A stretch of DNA of 64,000 nucleotides from positions 1-64,000 of the forward strand of contig JAJLPB010000010.1 in NCBI GenBank assembly GCA_025548565.1, read 5' to 3'. Made by a program: the position numbers and the translations under genes. This document shows, piece after piece, positions 25,811 through 34,656 of the stretch. Numbering within the stretch: position 1 is the first letter of the stretch; each line of letters begins with the position of its first letter. Under the pieces are notes generated by a model. It was not told where the DNA came from. It saw nothing but the letters and a program-made list of their open reading frames with translations, and made no database searches. Source of the DNA: Rugamonas sp. A1-17. GTDB lineage: Bacteria > Pseudomonadota > Gammaproteobacteria > Burkholderiales > Burkholderiaceae_D.

Positions 25811-26991
25811 GCCGTCCTCCCCAACAGCAGCGCCGCGTTGGAGCCACCGAAAGCGAATGAGCTGCTCAACACGTGACGCAGCGGACGGCCCAGCGCATCG
25901 CCGCGCGCCACCAGGTTCAGCGCCGGCAGCGCCGGATCGGCCACGCCGTCCCACAGGTGCGGCGGCAGCAGGCCCTGCGGGTTATCGTCCTGCATGGCCA
26001 GCCAGCACAATGCCGCTTCGATCGCGGCCGCCGCGCCCAGCGTGTGGCCGGTGAAGGGCTTGGTGGAACTGACCGGCACCTCGAGGCCGAACAAGGCCGC
26101 GATCGCGCCCGACTCCATTGCATCGTTCTGCCGCGTCGCCGTGCCGTGCATGTTGATGTAGTCGATTTGCGCCGCCGTGACACCGGCGCGTTCCAGCGCC
26201 TGCGTCATCGCCAGCCGCGCGCCCACGCCGGCCGGATCGGGCGCCGACATGTGGTGGCCGTCCGACGATTCGCCCCAGCCCAGCAGGGCGACCGCGGACG
26301 GTTCGCCGCTCATCAGGAACAGCGCCGCGCCTTCGCCGATGTTGATGCCATCGCGGTTGGCGCTCATCGGATTGCACTGCGCCGCGCTGACCGAATCCAG
26401 CGCGCCGAAGCCCGCCACCGTGAAGGCGCATAGCGAATCGGCGCCCCCGGTCAGCACCGCGTCGCATAAACCCATCTTGAGCAGGCGCGCGGCGCCGGCC
26501 ATCGCCTTGGCGCTCGACGAGCACGCGCTGGAATGCACATAGGCCGGACCGGCCAGGCCCAATTCCCACGCCAGCATTTCGGCGGGCGATCCCATCTCCT
26601 GATGGCCGTAATAGAAGTCCGGCGGCAGTGCGCCGTCGGCTACCTGGCGGGCGATGGCCAGCTCCGTCTCGCCGATGCCGGACGTGCTGGTGCCGAGCAC
26701 CACGCCGACGCGGTCGGCGCCGTAGCGCGCGATGGCGGCATCCACGGCAGGACGGATCTGCGCCAGCGCCGCCAGCGCCAGCGCGTTGTTGCGGCTGCGC
26801 TGCGACGGCGGCAGATGCGCCACGGACGGCAGGTCGGTGCGCACGCGGCCCAGCGGCAGCTCGCGGCCGGGCGAACAGCTGTCGGTCGCCGCCACGCCAG
26901 TCTCGCCCGCGTACAGGCGTGCCTTCACCTGCGCCGGGCTGTCACCCATCGCGCACACAATGCCGCAAGCGTTCAGATAAAAATTCAGCAT
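25807..26991 (-). CDS. beta-ketoacyl-ACP synthase (ApeO-like)
   Basis: A 394-residue ketosynthase with the triad C157 (SSACSSS), H282 (NMHGTATRQND) and H316 (FTGHTLGA). It is clearly distinct in sequence from the second KS at 23383-24618. In characterised clusters this type pairs with the chain-length factor (encoded here at 38996) for elongation. It is preceded by the DUF3261 gene with a 9-base gap and overlaps the dehydratase gene by 4 bases. Confidence 0.92.
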   Translation of the reverse strand: MLNFYLNACGIVCAMGDSPAQVKARLYAGETGVAATDSCSPGRELPLGRVRTDLPSVAHLPPSQRSRNNALALAALAQIRPAVDAAIARYGADRVGVVLGTSTSGIGETELAIARQVADGALPPDFYYGHQEMGSPAEMLAWELGLAGPAYVHSSACSSSAKAMAGAARLLKMGLCDAVLTGGADSLCAFTVAGFGALDSVSAAQCNPMSANRDGINIGEGAALFLMSGEPSAVALLGWGESSDGHHMSAPDPAGVGARLAMTQALERAGVTAAQIDYINMHGTATRQNDAMESGAIAALFGLEVPVSSTKPFTGHTLGAAAAIEAALCWLAMQDDNPQGLLPPHLWDGVADPALPALNLVARGDALGRPLRHVLSSSFAFGGSNAALLLGRTA

Positions 26992-27000
26992 TCGTCGGTC

Positions 27001-27555
27001 TCAGTCGGTGGGCGCGGCAAACTGTATCGTCAACTTGTAGTGATATCGCAGATTATCCAGCACTACAGTACCACTCCAGCGCGGCGTGCCGCTGTATGAG
27101 ATCTGCATGATCGGCTGCTCATCCAGGAACAAGGTGCGATGAGCGCCCTGCTCGGCGATGCGCCAGCCCTGCGGCAGCGCGGCGGCGATCGCCTCGGCCG
27201 GCCACAGGGTCAGCTGCATGTCTTCCAGCACGTCCTCGGCGCGCACCTGCGACGGCAGCATCACATGCCGCCACGAGGTCAACTCCTTGCCGTCGTAGTG
27301 CAACGTCAGCACGCGCTGAGTGAACGCCAGGCCGACGACGTCGATCGCGTCCGGCTCGACCTGCAGCGCGACGTCGAGATCATCGGTGCGGCCGTTGCGC
27401 TCCACCTTCAGGTGCTGCTGCACGCTGATCGACGTGCCCAGCGCCGCCGGCGCCAGCTTCAGACCCAGGCGAGCCTGCGGTGGTGGCGTGGTGGCGCAGG
27501 CGGCCAGCAGCAGCGCCGTGAGCAATGGTGCGCGACGTATCAACCCTGTGAACAC
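27001..27555 (-). CDS. DUF3261 outer-membrane lipoprotein (ApeN-like position)
   Basis: A 184-residue protein with a short lipoprotein signal (LLTALLLAACATT) and a beta-rich body resembling DUF3261 proteins of aryl polyene clusters, thought to help place the lipid in the outer membrane. The chosen start is GTG at 27555, 4 bases after GGAGG. It overlaps the end of the flavoprotein gene by 16 bases. A TTG at 27543 is an alternative. The longer ATG frame inside the flavoprotein gene is not supported. Confidence 0.75.
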   Translation of the reverse strand: MFTGLIRRAPLLTALLLAACATTPPPQARLGLKLAPAALGTSISVQQHLKVERNGRTDDLDVALQVEPDAIDVVGLAFTQRVLTLHYDGKELTSWRHVMLPSQVRAEDVLEDMQLTLWPAEAIAAALPQGWRIAEQGAHRTLFLDEQPIMQISYSGTPRWSGTVVLDNLRYHYKLTIQFAAPTD

Positions 27556-28790
27556 AAAGCCTCCAGCGCCGCCAGGCGGCGCGGCGTCTCCTTGACGAAG
27601 GGATTGGTCTGGTCCCAGGCATAGCCGGCAAGGATCGCCGAGATCATGCGCCGCACTTCCGGTTGCTGCTTGTCGTGGAAGATGATGGTCTGGAAGCCGC
27701 CGGCATACCACGAGTCGACAAAGGCACGGAAGGTATCCACACCCTTACGCAATGGCGCGCCGAAGTCGGCCTGCCAGTCCACCTGCTCGCCGGCGAACTG
27801 GCGCTGCAGCACCGCCGCGGCCAGGCTGGCCGACTTGAAGGCGATGGTCACGCCCGACGAGAACACCGGATCGAGGAACTCACCCGCATTGCCCAGCAAG
27901 GCATAGCCCTCGCCCCACAGCTTGTCGACGTTGGCCGAGTAGCCGACGATCTGGCGCGCCGGCGTATCCCACTTCGCGTTCTCCAGCAACGCCGACAGCG
28001 ACGGCTCCTCCGCTACGATGGCTTGCAGGCGCTCGGTGGCGCTGCCCTGGTAGCGGTCGAGGAAGCTGGTCTCCGCCACCACGCCCAGCGAGCAGCGGCC
28101 GCCGGCGAACGGGATTGTCCAGAACCACACGTTGCAGTGCTTGGGATGCACGGTCACGCGGATCTTGGTGCGATCGAAACCGCCGCCGTGGATGCCGTCT
28201 TCGATGTGCGTGAAGATAGCCCCCCGCACAGGGAAGTTGGACGGCGTTTCCAGCTTCAGGAGGCGCGGCAGGATGCGGCCAAAACCGCTGGCGTCGAGAA
28301 TGAAGCCGGCGCGAACCTGGTACTGCGCGCCGTCCTCGCCCTTGACGGTGGCCAGCGCGGGCGCGCCGTCCTTGCCCAATTCAATATCGAGCACCTCATG
28401 GCGATAGCGCACCTCGGCGCCGAAGCGCTCCGCCTCCTTGGCCAGCACATGATCGAAGACAGCGCGCTGCACTTGGTAGGTGGTGCCCCATCCGGCCGAG
28501 TGCTTGTCGCGGAAATCGAAATCGGTGTAGCAGCCGTTGCGCATGAACGCCGCGCCGTTCTTGAACTGGAAGCCCGCTTCGACCACGGCCTGCAACATGC
28601 CGGCCTGCTCCAGGTAGGCCATACTTTGCGGCAGCAGGCTCTCGCCGATGGAGAAACGCGGGAACTGCTCGCGTTCGATCACCAACACCTGGCGTCCCTG
28701 CTGGCGCAGCAGCGCGGCCGCGACGGAACCCGCGGGGCCGGCGCCGACGATCAGGATTTCAACGGCTTCGATGTTCATTGCATCAGTCAT
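27540..28790 (-). CDS. FAD-dependent halogenase-like oxidoreductase
   Basis: A 416-residue flavoprotein. From the start MTDAMN it shows GAGPAG (16-21) for FAD, IGESLLP (48-54), Lys77 in FQFKNGAAF, the halogenase signature WxWxIP as WFWTIP (222-227), and F305-x2-P308-x2-S311-x-G313. These are hallmarks of flavin-dependent halogenases. The tryptophan-halogenase catalytic Glu between P and S is replaced (PVFSSG), as in non-tryptophan halogenases. The substrate would be the aryl head or an ACP-bound intermediate. It overlaps the MMPL gene stop by 8 bases. A non-halogenating monooxygenase or saturase remains possible. Confidence 0.78.
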   Translation of the reverse strand: MTDAMNIEAVEILIVGAGPAGSVAAALLRQQGRQVLVIEREQFPRFSIGESLLPQSMAYLEQAGMLQAVVEAGFQFKNGAAFMRNGCYTDFDFRDKHSAGWGTTYQVQRAVFDHVLAKEAERFGAEVRYRHEVLDIELGKDGAPALATVKGEDGAQYQVRAGFILDASGFGRILPRLLKLETPSNFPVRGAIFTHIEDGIHGGGFDRTKIRVTVHPKHCNVWFWTIPFAGGRCSLGVVAETSFLDRYQGSATERLQAIVAEEPSLSALLENAKWDTPARQIVGYSANVDKLWGEGYALLGNAGEFLDPVFSSGVTIAFKSASLAAAVLQRQFAGEQVDWQADFGAPLRKGVDTFRAFVDSWYAGGFQTIIFHDKQQPEVRRMISAILAGYAWDQTNPFVKETPRRLAALEALCSQG

Positions 28791-31134
28791 TGGAGCTTTC
28801 TTTAGTGGAGCCAAAACAAGGGACGATCAACCAGACCAGCGCGGTCCCCAGCAGCATCGTCAGTCCGAACGCCTGCAACGCCGGGGTGGAACTCAGTCCC
28901 AGCAAACCGAAGGACAGAATCGTATTCGCCGCCGACATGCCGACCGCCAGCCATGGCGTGCGGTCACGCCGGTCGGGATGCTCCTGCATGAAGATGCCGT
29001 AATCGACGCCGACGCCCAGCAACAGCATCAGCGCCAGCACGTGGAACAGCTGGAGGTTCTGCGACGCGAAGCCGAGCAAGGCCAGCGTGGCGATGCTGGC
29101 CAGCGCGGTCGGCGCCAGCACGCGCCAGGTCCTGCGGCGGTAGCGTGGGAACAGCAGCGCGAACACCACAGCATACGCGCCCAGCACCACCCAGCTCATA
29201 TACTGGCGATAACGGCCCAGCACCGACGAAATCTCGGCCACCTTGTCGACCCACTGCACGCCCTGCAGTCCATCGGCGGCCAACCGCACCTGCGGCGCCG
29301 CGGCGCCGGACAGGCCGCGCAAGGCGACGATGCTGGCGTAGACGCCTTTTACTTCGCCCAGCCACAGATGGCGCCATGGCTCGCTGGCCGGGGCTTTCAG
29401 GAAGTCGTTCAATGTCAGCGCCGCCGCCGCGGTGCGCAAGCCGGCGGCGGTGGCTGCGATCCATTGCGCATCCTCGCCGGTCTGCGCGGCGACGGCGTGC
29501 AGCGGGCCGCCAGCGGCCAGCAGCTTGTCTTCGATCAGTTGGCGGCGCGCGGCCTGCGTGCGCGCGGACGGCACCCAGTTGGACATCGCCTGGTAACCGG
29601 CGATGCGCCCGGCCGCCGCCATCAGGTCCAAGCGCGCCTTCAACGCCTCTTCGCGCTGCAGCACCGTCTCAACGGAATCGCCGCGCACCAGGAAGTACTG
29701 CACCGGCGTCGGTGCGTCCAGCAGCTTGCTCAATTTGAGCTGGTCGGCGATCAGGTGCTTGGGTGGATTTTGCAGCAGGCGGATATCGTCGTTGGCGCCA
29801 AGGCGGCTGACGCCATAGCCCGCCGCCAGCGTGAACGCCACGGCGGCCAGCAGCGTGGCGCCGTTCATGCGCAGCAGCGGCCAGCGCTGCAGGGCCGCGC
29901 CATAGCCGCGCACCAGCGCCCCGCTCTTCAGCGTGCGGCTGCCGATCAACGCCGGGAACCAGCACACCACCGTCAGCCATGCGAACACCAGACCAAGCGC
30001 GGAGAACACCGCCATCTGGCGCAGGCCGGGGAACGGCGTCAACGCCAGTCCCATGTAGCCGATCACCGCCGCCAGCAAGGTCAGTCCCAAGCCAGGCAGC
30101 AGGCGTTTCAGCAAGGCCGGCGATTCCAGCTTCTCGTCCGCCGCAAGGCGGTTGCACAGGAAATAGATGCCGTAGTCCTGCGCCACGCCGATCAGGCTCG
30201 CGCCGAACACCAATGTCATGAGGTGCACGCGGCCGAACAGCAGCCAGCACACCGACAGCGCGCCGAGGCAGCCGATGCCGATCGATAGCAGGATCAGCGA
30301 AATCGGCTTGAACGAATGGAAGGTAAACCACATCAGCAGCACGATGCCCAACAGCGAGCCGATGCCGATGGTCGACACCTCGCCGCTGGCCTGGGCACTG
30401 GCGTTGGCCGCGTGCAGGATCACGCCGGCCTGTATCAACTCCACTTGTGGCGTCGCCTTGCGGGCGGCGTCGCCGGCCTGCTTCAGCAAGGGCAGCACGG
30501 TCTCCTGCGCCGTCATCGACAGCGCGGGCACCTTCAGCGTCAGCGGCAGCAGCACGTACTGGCGCTGGGCGTCGGCGACGAACAGGTGGCCGTCGCGCGG
30601 CCGCACCGGCGTTTCCTGCGCGCGTTCCTGCAGCCAGCCGGCGAACAGGCCGAAGGGATCGTCGCGCCACGCGCCGATATTGGGACCGCCGAATGGGCTA
30701 TACAGTTTGCTGAGCGCCGCCTCAAGCCAGAACTGCACCGGCTGGGTGCGCAGTTGCGCCTCCTGCTGCCCCGTCAGCAGCACCAGGCGATGGCGCTGGA
30801 ACAGCGACAGCCAGTCGCTCTGCGTTTGCTCGCCGATGGGCGTCGCCTCGAAGATATCCTTGTGGGACGCGAGCACCGCGCTGTAGGCGTCGGCCGCGCG
30901 CCTGGCGTCCTGCCAGTCGCCCGCGCCGACCAGCACCACCACCCGCTGCTGCGCCGCGTCGACCATGTGGCTGAACGACTGCTGCAGCAGCGGATCGCGC
31001 TCCTGCACCGGCAGCAGTGCCATGATGTCGGTGTCCGGCACGATGCGCTGCACCAGCCACAGATAGGCGTTATGCCCCAGCAGCAGGCAGACGGCAAAGG
31101 CCCACAGCAGCGCGAGTTGGCGGGTACGGTTCAA
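28783..31134 (-). CDS. MMPL-family lipid exporter (ApeM-like)
   Basis: A 783-residue RND-superfamily transporter with two repeats, each a large periplasmic loop plus a TM bundle (TM1 near residues 5-22; bundles at about 240-420 and 620-775). MMPL proteins in these clusters are thought to move the finished aryl polyene lipid from the inner membrane. Translation appears to start at TTG (31134), overlapping the LolA-like stop (TTGA). This is a weak start but is consistent with coupling. Confidence 0.85.
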   Translation of the reverse strand: MNRTRQLALLWAFAVCLLLGHNAYLWLVQRIVPDTDIMALLPVQERDPLLQQSFSHMVDAAQQRVVVLVGAGDWQDARRAADAYSAVLASHKDIFEATPIGEQTQSDWLSLFQRHRLVLLTGQQEAQLRTQPVQFWLEAALSKLYSPFGGPNIGAWRDDPFGLFAGWLQERAQETPVRPRDGHLFVADAQRQYVLLPLTLKVPALSMTAQETVLPLLKQAGDAARKATPQVELIQAGVILHAANASAQASGEVSTIGIGSLLGIVLLMWFTFHSFKPISLILLSIGIGCLGALSVCWLLFGRVHLMTLVFGASLIGVAQDYGIYFLCNRLAADEKLESPALLKRLLPGLGLTLLAAVIGYMGLALTPFPGLRQMAVFSALGLVFAWLTVVCWFPALIGSRTLKSGALVRGYGAALQRWPLLRMNGATLLAAVAFTLAAGYGVSRLGANDDIRLLQNPPKHLIADQLKLSKLLDAPTPVQYFLVRGDSVETVLQREEALKARLDLMAAAGRIAGYQAMSNWVPSARTQAARRQLIEDKLLAAGGPLHAVAAQTGEDAQWIAATAAGLRTAAAALTLNDFLKAPASEPWRHLWLGEVKGVYASIVALRGLSGAAAPQVRLAADGLQGVQWVDKVAEISSVLGRYRQYMSWVVLGAYAVVFALLFPRYRRRTWRVLAPTALASIATLALLGFASQNLQLFHVLALMLLLGVGVDYGIFMQEHPDRRDRTPWLAVGMSAANTILSFGLLGLSSTPALQAFGLTMLLGTALVWLIVPCFGSTKESSND

Positions 31135-31739
31135 AACAGCGCCGCCTCTTCCTTGCTCATCGCGGCGTCGCCGGACTGGATCGCGGAAAACACGATGGTG
31201 GTCCGGTCGCCGCCGGCGTCGCCCATGACGATGGTCTTGACGTAGGCGCCGCCATCAAGCTTGATAGTGCCGATGGCCTTCTCCAGCCCCGGCTGGCGCG
31301 GCTTGAGCACCACGTTCCAGCTGTTGGCGTCCACCGTGCCGTCCACCTCGAACAGCGTCTCCAGTTGGCCCAGGTCGCCGGACAATAGCGAGAACAGCAC
31401 GTTGTTGATCATGCGGACGGTCGGCTCGGTCTTGGCGTCCAGGCGCATCGCCACGCGATCACCCTGGTAGTTCACGATCTCGTCGCGCGTCAGGCGCAGC
31501 GTGCTGGGGAAAGGCTGCAAGGTGCGCCACAACACGCCCTTGCCGGCGACCACGCAGAAGCGGCCGTTGGCGGCCAGCGGTTTCTTCATGCCGGCCAGCT
31601 GCTTGCTTTGGTCGAAGTGGCCGCACATCACGGGCGGCTTGGCCAGCATGGCCTGGATCTTCGCCACCGGCACGGCGGCATGGGCCTGTCCCATCACGGC
31701 CAGCGTGGCCGCCAGCAGTATCATTTTCATCGGCTTCAT
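31131..31739 (-). CDS. LolA-like outer-membrane lipoprotein carrier protein
   Basis: A 202-residue periplasmic protein with a signal peptide ending AHA (about residue 22) and a LolA-type half-barrel. In this context it would carry the aryl polyene lipid, rather than lipoproteins, across the periplasm, working with the MMPL exporter and the DUF3261 lipoprotein. It overlaps the thioesterase gene stop by ATGA. A second Met at residue 4 is an alternative start. Confidence 0.82.
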   Translation of the reverse strand: MKPMKMILLAATLAVMGQAHAAVPVAKIQAMLAKPPVMCGHFDQSKQLAGMKKPLAANGRFCVVAGKGVLWRTLQPFPSTLRLTRDEIVNYQGDRVAMRLDAKTEPTVRMINNVLFSLLSGDLGQLETLFEVDGTVDANSWNVVLKPRQPGLEKAIGTIKLDGGAYVKTIVMGDAGGDRTTIVFSAIQSGDAAMSKEEAALF

Positions 31740-32170
31740 ACTGGTTCTATCCCCAATTTTTCAAACAGCACAGGAGGCGACACGAAACACATCTCCTTGG
31801 TGGCGATATCGACGGCGACCATGGTGGTGCTGGCGCGGTTCAGGCGCTTGCCGGTGGCGGCGTCGGTGATCAGGTAGTCGATCTTCAGGCGGTTCTCCCA
31901 CTCGACGATGTCGGCGCGCAGCTTGAGGGTTTGACCAAAGGTGGCCGAGCCGATGTAGCGCAGCTGCATGTCGATCACCGGCCAGATGTAGCCGGACTCC
32001 TTCATCTGCGGGTAGTTGTAGCCGATCTTGTCCAGCAGCGCGCAGCGCACCACCTCCAGGTACTTGACGTAGCGGCCGTGCCAGACGATCTCCATCGGAT
32101 CCAGGTCGAAGAACTGCACCTGCATCTCGATTTCCGCGAACCAGCGGCTTTCCTTGTTAGTTCGGCGCAT
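31736..32170 (-). CDS. hotdog-fold acyl-CoA/ACP thioesterase (ApeK-like)
   Basis: A 144-residue 4-hydroxybenzoyl-CoA-thioesterase-like protein. The family motif is seen in FFDLDPMEIVWHGRYVKYLE, with the catalytic Asp near residue 24. It could hydrolyse ACP-bound polyene chains or proofread stalled ones. It overlaps the ammonia-lyase gene by 14 bases and the LolA gene by 4. Confidence 0.88.
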   Translation of the reverse strand: MRRTNKESRWFAEIEMQVQFFDLDPMEIVWHGRYVKYLEVVRCALLDKIGYNYPQMKESGYIWPVIDMQLRYIGSATFGQTLKLRADIVEWENRLKIDYLITDAATGKRLNRASTTMVAVDIATKEMCFVSPPVLFEKLGIEPV

Positions 32171-33728
32171 ACAGGTCCCATGCCTTGGTTCGGATACGTT
32201 CCAGCAGCAGGCGCAAGTCCGGCTCCAGGCGGCGGTCTTCCTCCACCGGCTTGATATCGGCGCCCAGCGTCTCCTGCATCGCCGCCAGCGCGGCCTGCGG
32301 CTGCAGTTCCGGGCTGACTTGGCAGCGCAGCCACACGCCCTGGCGCACGGTGATCAGCAACGCCGCCACCACTTGCTCCGTCAGTTCCAGCACGCGCAAG
32401 CAGTCGCGCGCGGCGATGGTGCCCATGCTGACCTTGTCCTGGTTGTGGCACTCGGTCGAACGCGAGAACACCGAAGCCGGCATGGTCAGCTTGAGCGCTT
32501 CCGCCGTCCACGCCGAAGCGCTGATCTGCAAGGCCTTCAGGCCGTGGTTGATCGGCGCGCGCGCGCCGGTGGCGCCGGACAGGTTGGCAGGCAGGCCATG
32601 GTTGTAGCGGCTGTCGACCAGCAGCGCCATCTGGCGGTCCAGCAGGTCGGCCAGGTTGGCGACCGCGTTCTTCATGCCGTCCATGGCGAAGGCGATATGG
32701 CCGCCGTAGAAATGGCCGCCGTGCAGCACGCGTTCGTTGTCGGCGTCGATCAGCGGATTGTCGTTGGCGCTATTGAGTTCATTTTCGATCGACGAACGGA
32801 AGAACGGCAGCGCATCGGCCAGCACGCCGATCACGTGCGGCGCGCAGCGGATCGAATAGCGGTCCTGCAGGCGTTTGCCGTTGCGTTCCCACTGATCGGT
32901 CGGCAGGTCGCTGCGCAGCCACGCCGCCACCTGCTGCATGCCGCTGTGCGGCTTGACCGAGAACAGCACTTCGTCGAAGTGGTGGGCGTTGCCGTCCATC
33001 GCGAACGATGCCATCGCCGTGATGCGCGTGGTCAGCCGGACCAGGTATTCGGCGCGGTCGTAGGCCATGCAGGCCAGCGCGGTCATGACGGCGGTGCCGT
33101 TCATGATCGCCAGCCCCTCCTTCGGCCGCAGGCGCAGCGGCGCGATCCCCGCTTCCTGCAAGGCCTGCGCGGCCGGCACCTGCACGCCGTCGCGCCACAC
33201 TTCCCGCTCGCCGCACAACACCGCCGCCAGGTAGGACAGCGGCGTGAGGTCGCCGCTGGCGCCGACCGAACCCTCGGAAGGAATCAGCGGCAGCAGGCCG
33301 GCGTCGAGCAGGCGCGTGATCTGCAGCAGCAGCTCGACGCTGACGCCGGAATAGCCCTTGCTCAGCGACGCCAGGCGCGAAGCCAGGATTGCCCGCGTCT
33401 GCGCCGGCGTGAAGTACTCGCCCAGGCCGACGCCGTGGTAGGTGTACAGATGATGCGGCAGCTCGGCCACCAACTCCGGCGGCACCACCACCGTGCAGGA
33501 ATCGCCGTAACCGGTGGTGACGCCGTAGACGGTGCCGTCCTCACGCAACAAGCGGTCGAGGAAGTCGGCGCCGCGCGCGATGGTGGCGCGGAAGGCCGGA
33601 TCGTCCGACAGTTCGGCGACGGCGCGGCCTTGCGCGATGTCGACGATGTCCTCGATCGTCAGGCGGTTCTGGTCGAAGCGTACGGCGCGTGGCGCGGTGC
33701 GGAGTTGGGCTATGTCAGCGAGGTGCAT
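32157..33728 (-). CDS. aromatic amino acid ammonia-lyase (HAL/PAL/TAL family)
   Basis: A 523-residue MIO enzyme. The cofactor-forming triad is A157-S158-G159 in SVGASGDLTP. Y68 lies in the catalytic VYGVTTGYG loop. The selectivity position reads Y97-H98 (LYTYHG), whereas histidine lyases usually have Ser-His and tyrosine lyases His-Leu, so the substrate (Tyr, Phe or His) cannot be called with certainty. Its place inside the polyene operon suggests it makes a cinnamate or 4-coumarate starter for the ligase at 35395. The start at 33728 gives a 14-base overlap with the acyltransferase gene. Confidence 0.88.
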   Translation of the reverse strand: MHLADIAQLRTAPRAVRFDQNRLTIEDIVDIAQGRAVAELSDDPAFRATIARGADFLDRLLREDGTVYGVTTGYGDSCTVVVPPELVAELPHHLYTYHGVGLGEYFTPAQTRAILASRLASLSKGYSGVSVELLLQITRLLDAGLLPLIPSEGSVGASGDLTPLSYLAAVLCGEREVWRDGVQVPAAQALQEAGIAPLRLRPKEGLAIMNGTAVMTALACMAYDRAEYLVRLTTRITAMASFAMDGNAHHFDEVLFSVKPHSGMQQVAAWLRSDLPTDQWERNGKRLQDRYSIRCAPHVIGVLADALPFFRSSIENELNSANDNPLIDADNERVLHGGHFYGGHIAFAMDGMKNAVANLADLLDRQMALLVDSRYNHGLPANLSGATGARAPINHGLKALQISASAWTAEALKLTMPASVFSRSTECHNQDKVSMGTIAARDCLRVLELTEQVVAALLITVRQGVWLRCQVSPELQPQAALAAMQETLGADIKPVEEDRRLEPDLRLLLERIRTKAWDLYAPN

Positions 33729-34656
33729 CGGATCGTTCCAATTGGGGTAAGTGCCAGAAATCGTAGAAATTAAACCACTGCAGCGGCGCGCGCAGGCAGT
33801 AGTGCTCCAAACGCCGCGCATAATCGCCCGCCAGTTGCTGGAAAGCGGCTTCGCGGCCCTGGCGCGGAATGCGTACGACGTCGCGGAAGGCTTCGAAGTG
33901 CAGTGCGTAGCGGCGCCCCTGGCGGATCGAGAACAGCAGGAAGACCGGGCATTGCAGGATGTTGGCCAGCACGTAGGGGCCGACCGGGAATGGCGCCGGC
34001 TCGCCCAGGAAGTCGGCCAGCGCCACGCGCGGATTCTGCGACACCGGCACGCGGTCGCCGGCGATGACCACGAACTCGCCGCGCGCCACGCGCTCGGACA
34101 ACAGGATGGCGGTGGCCGGCGACATCTCCGTCACCTGCATCAGATTCAGCTGGCTCTCCGGATTGAGACGGGCCAGCATGTCGTTGAAGGCCTGCGCGTG
34201 CTTGGTGTGCACCAGCACCGTCATCTTGATGTCGCGGCGCTGGCGCGACAGCACGCGGCACAGCTCCAGGTTGCCCAGGTGGGCGCAGATCAGCAGCCCG
34301 CCCCGCCCTGCCGCCGCCGCGTCGGCGATCAATTCGCTGCCGTGCAGGTCGACCGTATCGAGCTTGAACAGGCCACCCCACAGCAGCATCTTGTCGAGGA
34401 TACTTTCGCCGAAGGCGGCGAAGTGGCGCAGCACGCCCGGCATGGCGGTCGACGTGTAGTTGGCCACGCGGCGCAGATACGCCTGCGAAGCGCGGCGCGG
34501 CCGCGGCTTGCTCAACACATACCAGCCCAGCACCGGATACAGCACCACGCGGAACGGCCAACGGCCGAACACGCGGGCGATCCAGAACAACAGGCGCATG
34601 CCGCCGACGAAACTGATCTCGTTGATGGAGGCCCAATGCAAGCTACGCGCGGTCAT
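33715..34656 (-). CDS. lysophospholipid/LpxL-type acyltransferase
   Basis: A 313-residue membrane-associated acyltransferase resembling LpxL/HtrB, with the HX4E motif in CAHLGNLELCR and an RGEFVVIAGDR-type second block. It probably attaches the aryl polyene acyl chain to its lipid or sugar anchor. In enterobacterial clusters this function is fused to the glycosyltransferase. Here the two are separate genes overlapping by ATGA. The start at 34656 (MTARSLHW) is chosen for that overlap. Confidence 0.83.
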   Translation of the reverse strand: MTARSLHWASINEISFVGGMRLLFWIARVFGRWPFRVVLYPVLGWYVLSKPRPRRASQAYLRRVANYTSTAMPGVLRHFAAFGESILDKMLLWGGLFKLDTVDLHGSELIADAAAAGRGGLLICAHLGNLELCRVLSRQRRDIKMTVLVHTKHAQAFNDMLARLNPESQLNLMQVTEMSPATAILLSERVARGEFVVIAGDRVPVSQNPRVALADFLGEPAPFPVGPYVLANILQCPVFLLFSIRQGRRYALHFEAFRDVVRIPRQGREAAFQQLAGDYARRLEHYCLRAPLQWFNFYDFWHLPQLERSDAPR

